Below are positions 13,167 through 16,158 of a DNA stretch of 16,158 nt, in pieces. Every line of letters begins with the position of its first letter. The first letter of the stretch is position 1. The translations under genes were made by a program, and so were the position numbers. This DNA is from Mayfieldus sp038317345 (lineage in GTDB: Bacteria; Actinomycetota; Thermoleophilia; Solirubrobacterales; 70-9): NCBI GenBank assembly GCA_038317345.1, contig JBBQBH010000059.1:1-16158 (forward strand), read 5' to 3'. Below the pieces are notes generated by a model, which made no database searches, was not told where the DNA came from, and was given only the letters and a program-made list of their open reading frames with translations.

Positions 13167-14431
13167 GCCTCAATCCTCTTCGGAGAACCATAAGTATGCA
13201 GTACTTCTGGGAGCGAAAATGCATGGCTTTCCTCCTGGCGGTTCTCGATCAGCGCGATCAGGGTGCGGCCGACGGCCACGGCTGTGCCGTTGAGGGTGTG
13301 CACGTGCGTGGGTGATTCGCCCTCTGCAGGGCGATACCTACAGCCAAGGCGCCGCGCCTGGAAGTCGGTCGTGTTCGAGCACGAGGTCAGCTCCCGGTAG
13401 CGACCCTGGCTCGGGATCCAGGCCTCGCAGTCGTATTTCTTGGCGGCCGGGGCGCCGAGGTCCCCTGCAGCGATGTTCACCACCCGGTAGGGGATCTCCA
13501 GCTCGGTGAGGATCCGCTCCTGGATCGAGAGCAGCCGTTCGTGCTCGTCTCGCGAGGCCCCTGGCTCGACGAACGAGAACATCTCGACCTTGTCGAACTG
13601 GTGCACGCGGAAGATCCCGCGGGTGTCCTTGCCGGCGGCTCCCGCCTCGCGCCGAAAGCAGGTCGAAAAGCCCGCGTAGCGAACCGGCAGCGAGCCTGGG
13701 TCGAGGATCTGGTCGGCGTGCAGCGCCGCGAGCGAAACCTCAGAGGTGCCGACGAGGTACAGCTCGTCTCGAGGTATCTCGTAGATCTGGTCGCGGTCGC
13801 CGGGAAGAAGGCCGGTGCCAAAGAGGGCTTCCTCGCGAACCAGCACCGGCGGGATCACGGGCTCGTGGCCCTGCTCCCCGACCAGGTCGATTGCATAACG
13901 GACCAGTGCCAGCTCGGCCAGCACCAGGTCGCCCTTCAAATAGGCGAAGCGCGACCCCGAGGCGCGCGCCGCCGCCTCCATGTCGATCAGGCCCAGCGAG
14001 GTCCCGATCTCGAGGTGGTCGCGGGGCTCGAAGCCGAACTCGGGGCGCTCGCCGACCTCGCGCAGGACCAGGGCGTCCTCCTCGGTCATCCCGTCGGGGG
14101 CGTCGGGGTCGGGGAGGTTGGGAAGCTGCGCCGCCAGCCCCTCGAGTGCGGCTTCCACCTCGCCCAGCTCGGCCTCCAGCTGCTTGATCCGCGGCGCCAG
14201 CTCGCGCATCTCGGCAAGCTCCGCCTCCGCGTCACCGCCACCGCGCTTCGCCTCGGCGATCGCTTCGGAGGCCTTGTTCTGCCGCGCCCTGCCGTCCTCG
14301 ATCTCCGGCAGCAGCTCGCGGCGGCGGGCGTCGAGGCGCAACAGCTCGTCGAGCGACTCGGCGGCGCCGCGACGGGCCAGCGCGGCCCGAGCCCCCTCGG
14401 GGTCCTCGCGGATCGCCTTCAGGTCAAGCAA
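13163..14431 (-). CDS. serS: Seryl-tRNA synthetase
   Basis: 422 aa, class II aminoacyl-tRNA synthetase that charges tRNA-Ser (and the tRNA-Sec precursor) with serine. The N-terminal MLDLKAIREDPE and the long charged coiled coil (about 27-101) are the tRNA-binding arm. The catalytic core shows GTSEVSLAALH (228-238), motif 2 at CFRREAGAAGKDTRGIFRVHQFDKVEMF (258-285), ELTSCSNTTDFQARRL (347-361) and motif 3 NGTAVAVGRTLIALIENRQ (381-399). Length is standard. The TTG at 14431 is the only start giving the conserved MLDLK opening; it follows the cytochrome c TAG with no gap and without a Shine-Dalgarno site, so translation is probably coupled. The 3' end overlaps the response regulator by ATGA. Confidence 0.97.
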   Translation of the reverse strand: MLDLKAIREDPEGARAALARRGAAESLDELLRLDARRRELLPEIEDGRARQNKASEAIAEAKRGGGDAEAELAEMRELAPRIKQLEAELGEVEAALEGLAAQLPNLPDPDAPDGMTEEDALVLREVGERPEFGFEPRDHLEIGTSLGLIDMEAAARASGSRFAYLKGDLVLAELALVRYAIDLVGEQGHEPVIPPVLVREEALFGTGLLPGDRDQIYEIPRDELYLVGTSEVSLAALHADQILDPGSLPVRYAGFSTCFRREAGAAGKDTRGIFRVHQFDKVEMFSFVEPGASRDEHERLLSIQERILTELEIPYRVVNIAAGDLGAPAAKKYDCEAWIPSQGRYRELTSCSNTTDFQARRLGCRYRPAEGESPTHVHTLNGTAVAVGRTLIALIENRQEESHAFSLPEVLHTYGSPKRIEA

Positions 14432-14815
14432 CTACTGGCCCGGCCGCGGGCTGGTCTGCGCCTGCGTGCCGGCGTACTTGGCGACGAACCTTGCCACCTG
14501 CTCCGCTTCCTGGCCGACGACGATGTTCTGGGGCATGATCGCGCCCGAGAAGCCGCCGTTTCGGATCGCAAACAGCGCGTCGTCGTAGCTCTCGGTGCGC
14601 TGATCGAGGTTCGGGCCCTGGGTCCGCAGGCCGCGATTGCCGGTTCCCTGCGTCCCCGCTGCACTGAGCGTGTGACAGCCCGAGCAACGGGTGGCGAACA
14701 GATCGGCGCCCTGGTAGTCGGAGCTGTCCTTGGAGACCGAAATGCCCTGCTTGCCGCAGGCGGTGACCGAGAGCGCGATCAGGGCCGCGATGGCTGTGGC
14801 AAGGAGGGGCCGCAC
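14432..14815 (-). CDS. Class I cytochrome c lipoprotein
   Basis: 127 aa. The signal peptide ends in a lipobox, SVTAC, with lipidated Cys20, so the protein is anchored to the outer face of the membrane. One haem c is attached by CSGCH (Cys44, Cys47, His48), with Met94 in GAIMPQN as the likely sixth ligand. A GTQGTGNRGLRTQGPNL loop and a terminal helix with FVAKYAG are usual for small cytochromes c. It is an electron carrier, plausibly for the respiratory chain; the partner is unknown. Start is GTG at 14815, with no Shine-Dalgarno site but TATGAT eight bases upstream, so a leaderless mRNA is expected. serS follows directly. Confidence 0.93.
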   Translation of the reverse strand: MRPLLATAIAALIALSVTACGKQGISVSKDSSDYQGADLFATRCSGCHTLSAAGTQGTGNRGLRTQGPNLDQRTESYDDALFAIRNGGFSGAIMPQNIVVGQEAEQVARFVAKYAGTQAQTSPRPGQ

Positions 14816-14823
14816 GGGGCGCG

Positions 14824-14829
14824 ATCATA
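14824..14829 (-). promoter_or_regulatory. -10 box of a leaderless promoter for cytochrome c-serS-regulator
   Basis: On the minus strand TATGAT (5/6 to consensus) ends eight bases before the GTG at 14815. The expected transcription start therefore falls on or next to the start codon. It is interlocked with the plus-strand TATGCT through the shared CATATG at 14826-14831. No good -35 box is visible. Confidence 0.5.
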
Positions 14830-14833
14830 TGCT
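14828..14833 (+). promoter_or_regulatory. -10 box of a leaderless promoter for the flavin reductase
   Basis: TATGCT (4/6 to consensus) ends nine bases before the GTG at 14843, in a divergent spacer of only 27 bp. The gene has no Shine-Dalgarno site. The two divergent -10 boxes overlap, so the two promoters should compete. Confidence 0.4.
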
Positions 14834-14842
14834 CTCGGGCCA

Positions 14843-15319
14843 GTGGCGGAAATCGACAGAGACACCTTTCGAGCCGCTATGGGGCTGCTTCCCACCGGGG
14901 TCACCGTGGTGACGGCGATCGGGCCGAACGGCCGCTCGGGAGCGACCGCCAGCGCCGTCGGGTCGCTTTCGCTTGAGCCGATGCTGATGCTGGTCTGCCT
15001 GGACCGCGACTCGCGCACCCTGCGCTCGGTCCAGGAGGCGGGACGGTTCGGGATCGACGTCCTCGCCGCCGACCAGGAAGCGGTGGCGCGCCAGTTCTCG
15101 ACCAAGCTCGACGAGCCCGACAAGTGGCAGGGGGTGGAGTGGTCGGAGCGCGACGGGATCCCGGCGCTCGACGGCTCGGTGCTGTGGCTCGGTTGCGAGC
15201 TTCAGGACGTGGTGATGGGCGGCGACCACGTGATCCTCACCGGCGCGGTCGCCGACCTCGAGGCCCGCGACGGCGAGCCACTCCTCCACCACCTGGGCTC
15301 CTACCGCGGGCTGGGGTGA
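14843..15319 (+). CDS. Flavin reductase-domain (FMN-binding split barrel) protein
   Basis: 158 aa. Family members use NAD(P)H to reduce FMN or FAD, often to supply a two-component monooxygenase. The opening IDRDTFRAAMGLLPTGVTVVTA, then SGATASAVGSLSLEPMLMLVCLDRDSRTL (about 31-59), GRFGIDVLAADQEAVARQFS (about 68-87) and the closing GDHVILTGAV plus LLHHLGSYRGL are all characteristic. Length is normal. The GTG at 14843 gives MAEIDRD; the frame remains open far upstream, but that stretch is antisense to serS and cytochrome c and does not resemble the family. No oxygenase partner is adjacent, so its user is unknown. Confidence 0.92.
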   Translation: MAEIDRDTFRAAMGLLPTGVTVVTAIGPNGRSGATASAVGSLSLEPMLMLVCLDRDSRTLRSVQEAGRFGIDVLAADQEAVARQFSTKLDEPDKWQGVEWSERDGIPALDGSVLWLGCELQDVVMGGDHVILTGAVADLEARDGEPLLHHLGSYRGLG

Positions 15320-15332
15320 GGCTCGAAAAGGC

Positions 15333-15767
15333 TCAGAACGCCGAGCTGGTCCCCGCCGCGCGCAGGGCGAGGAAGAAGATCACGATGCAGCTCACGGTCA
15401 TGATCCCCATCTCGTGGCGGACGATCGCCAGCGCGATCGTGCGCTGACGATCGGCGGGCAGCGTCTCGAACTCCAGGTCGCCGATCTCGCGCTCGGCGGC
15501 CCCGGTTCGGGCGGCCTCGGCGAGCAGCGAGACCGGCAGCGGCAGCAATCCATATAGATAGTGCAGGCCGTCCGCCGCCTCGTGGCCCGTCACCACAAGC
15601 AGTGCCCCGAGCATCACCTGTACGAAGACCGAGACCTGGGCGGCGCGGAGCATGTACCAGAAGGCGATCGAGGCGCGGTCGCGAAGCCACGCGACCCCGC
15701 CCCAGGCGGCGGCCAGCAGGTTGAGGCCGATCAACGAGACGCCGACCACCAGGTGGACCTCAGCCAT
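15333..15767 (-). CDS. Small polytopic membrane protein of unknown function
   Basis: 144 aa with four hydrophobic segments, near 5-27, 35-60, 67-85 and 112-137, and a charged loop (86-111) between the last two. Histidines His62 and His69 (TGHEAADGLHYLYG) and His118 (VRHEMG) lie near the ends of helices, a layout also seen in membrane haem proteins. No known haem-protein signature is present, so that is only a possibility. I do not recognise the family. It ends 13 bases from the convergent flavin reductase stop and starts 97 bases from the divergent nuoA. The ATG at 15767 has no clear Shine-Dalgarno site. Confidence 0.8.
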   Translation of the reverse strand: MAEVHLVVGVSLIGLNLLAAAWGGVAWLRDRASIAFWYMLRAAQVSVFVQVMLGALLVVTGHEAADGLHYLYGLLPLPVSLLAEAARTGAAEREIGDLEFETLPADRQRTIALAIVRHEMGIMTVSCIVIFFLALRAAGTSSAF

Positions 15768-15841
15768 TGCCCCAAATCCGCCTGAAAGGGTCGGAAATCG
15801 GCTCTCTGATGCGGAAAAGCACTATGTAGCAATCTGCCACA

Positions 15842-15861
15842 AAGTGGTTGTATAACCACTT
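15842..15861. promoter_or_regulatory. Perfect 8-bp inverted repeat over the nuoA -10 box
   Basis: AAGTGGTT (15842-15849) and AACCACTT (15854-15861) are perfect inverted copies separated by GTAT. The repeat includes the -10 hexamer TATAAC (15851-15856) and ends three bases before the nuoA start codon. CCAC at 15837-15840 adds a further inverted half to GTGG. This is the expected place for a repressor of the complex I operon. Confidence 0.6.
15851..15856 (+). promoter_or_regulatory. -10 box of a leaderless nuo promoter
   Basis: TATAAC matches consensus at 5/6 positions and ends eight bases before the GTG at 15865, so transcription should begin at or beside the start codon. No Shine-Dalgarno site is present. 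The -35 region (about 15827-15833) is poor. Confidence 0.5.
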
Positions 15862-15864
15862 GAC

Positions 15865-16158
15865 GTGCTGCGCAGCTACCTCCCCATTCTCGTCTTCGGT
15901 GCGCTTGGCGCAGGAGTGGGAGGGGCATTCGTAATGTTGAACCACGTCCTGGGGCCGAAGCGCGGCAAGGGCGAGGCGGTGAAGGTGCAGCGTGAGCCCT
16001 ACGAGTGTGGCCTTCCGAGCGAGGTCTCGCGCAGCTTCCGCTTCGGGATCAGCTTCTACCTGATCGCGATGCTGTTCATCCTCTTTGACATCGAGGTGAT
16101 CTTCCTCTACCCGGTGGGGGTGATCCTCAAGGCCGCCGACAGCGTCTTCGTCCTCGCC
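15865..16158 (+). CDS. nuoA: NADH-quinone oxidoreductase subunit A, 3'-truncated
   Basis: Membrane subunit of respiratory complex I, at the junction with the peripheral arm. The first 98 codons are visible and the gene runs off the window. A hydrophobic first helix (about 6-30) is followed by the loop motif EPYECG (44-49), whose cysteine lies near the quinone site, and then FRFGISFYLIAMLFILFDIEVIFLYP (58-83) with the conserved Asp75 and Glu77. GTG at 15865 is the natural start and matches the usual N-terminal length. nuoA is normally the first gene of the nuo operon, so nuoB and the rest probably follow. Upstream sit an inverted repeat and a -10 box suited to a leaderless mRNA. Confidence 0.95.
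   Translation, partial: MLRSYLPILVFGALGAGVGGAFVMLNHVLGPKRGKGEAVKVQREPYECGLPSEVSRSFRFGISFYLIAMLFILFDIEVIFLYPVGVILKAADSVFVLA

Noticed and set aside
13541..14842. Open frame extending the flavin reductase upstream by over 400 codons
   Set aside because: It runs antisense through serS and cytochrome c, has no family resemblance, and a full-length flavin reductase begins at 14843.
1..16158. tRNA or rRNA genes, CRISPR arrays, insertion sequences, integrases, toxin-antitoxin or defence genes
   Set aside because: None seen on reading both strands. Nearly all sequence is accounted for by the listed genes, and the longest gene-free gaps are under 150 bp.

Overview
The window reads as chromosomal DNA from a high-GC actinobacterium. 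The evidence is G/C-ending codons, frequent GTG and TTG starts, a class II (B12-dependent) ribonucleotide reductase, a deazaflavin (F420)-type oxidoreductase, and several genes with an actinobacterial -10 box a few bases before the start codon and no Shine-Dalgarno site. The overall look is closest to Thermoleophilia/Solirubrobacterales, but that placement is a judgement of style, not a computed result. I see no rRNA, tRNA, CRISPR array, insertion sequence, integrase or prophage gene, and no abrupt change of composition.

Layout. On the plus strand, 2-2467 is the 3' part of nrdJ. A lower-GC intergenic region (2468-2606) follows, with a near-consensus promoter wrapped in nested inverted repeats, then a sigma-70-family factor (2607-3569). 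A long minus-strand run follows, written here in transcription order from 11964 down to 3566: a secreted CAP/SCP protein, a frameshifted hotdog thioesterase, a DedA membrane protein, an SRPBCC protein, an unknown protein, an RDD membrane protein with a 13-residue helical repeat, a crotonase-family enzyme coupled to it by TAATG, two tandem secreted DUF3089 proteins of 390 aa each, and a Ddn-like F420-dependent oxidoreductase. msrB (12106-12525) is on the plus strand, divergent from the CAP gene and convergent with the next block. That block is a minus-strand trio read from 14815 to 12522: lipoprotein cytochrome c, serS, and a NarL-type response regulator. Divergent from it is a flavin-reductase-domain protein on the plus strand. 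A small membrane protein (minus) and the 5' end of nuoA (plus), probably the head of a complex I operon, close the window.

How the genes relate. Most are housekeeping or general metabolic: dNTP synthesis, transcription initiation, acyl-CoA chemistry, methionine-sulfoxide repair, seryl-tRNA charging, electron transport. The crotonase, thioesterase and Ddn-like genes suggest lipid or acyl-CoA metabolism nearby. The DUF3089, CAP, cytochrome c, DedA and RDD products act at or outside the membrane.

I do not find a clear new multi-gene system. The points most worth a second look are: the nested palindromic promoter of the sigma factor and its altered -35-recognition helix; a perfect 20-bp inverted repeat over the nuoA -10 box; the 13-residue repeat in the RDD protein; the serS-response regulator ATGA coupling with no kinase in view; the tandem DUF3089 pair; a crotonase lacking both canonical glutamates; and a likely one-base frameshift in the thioesterase.
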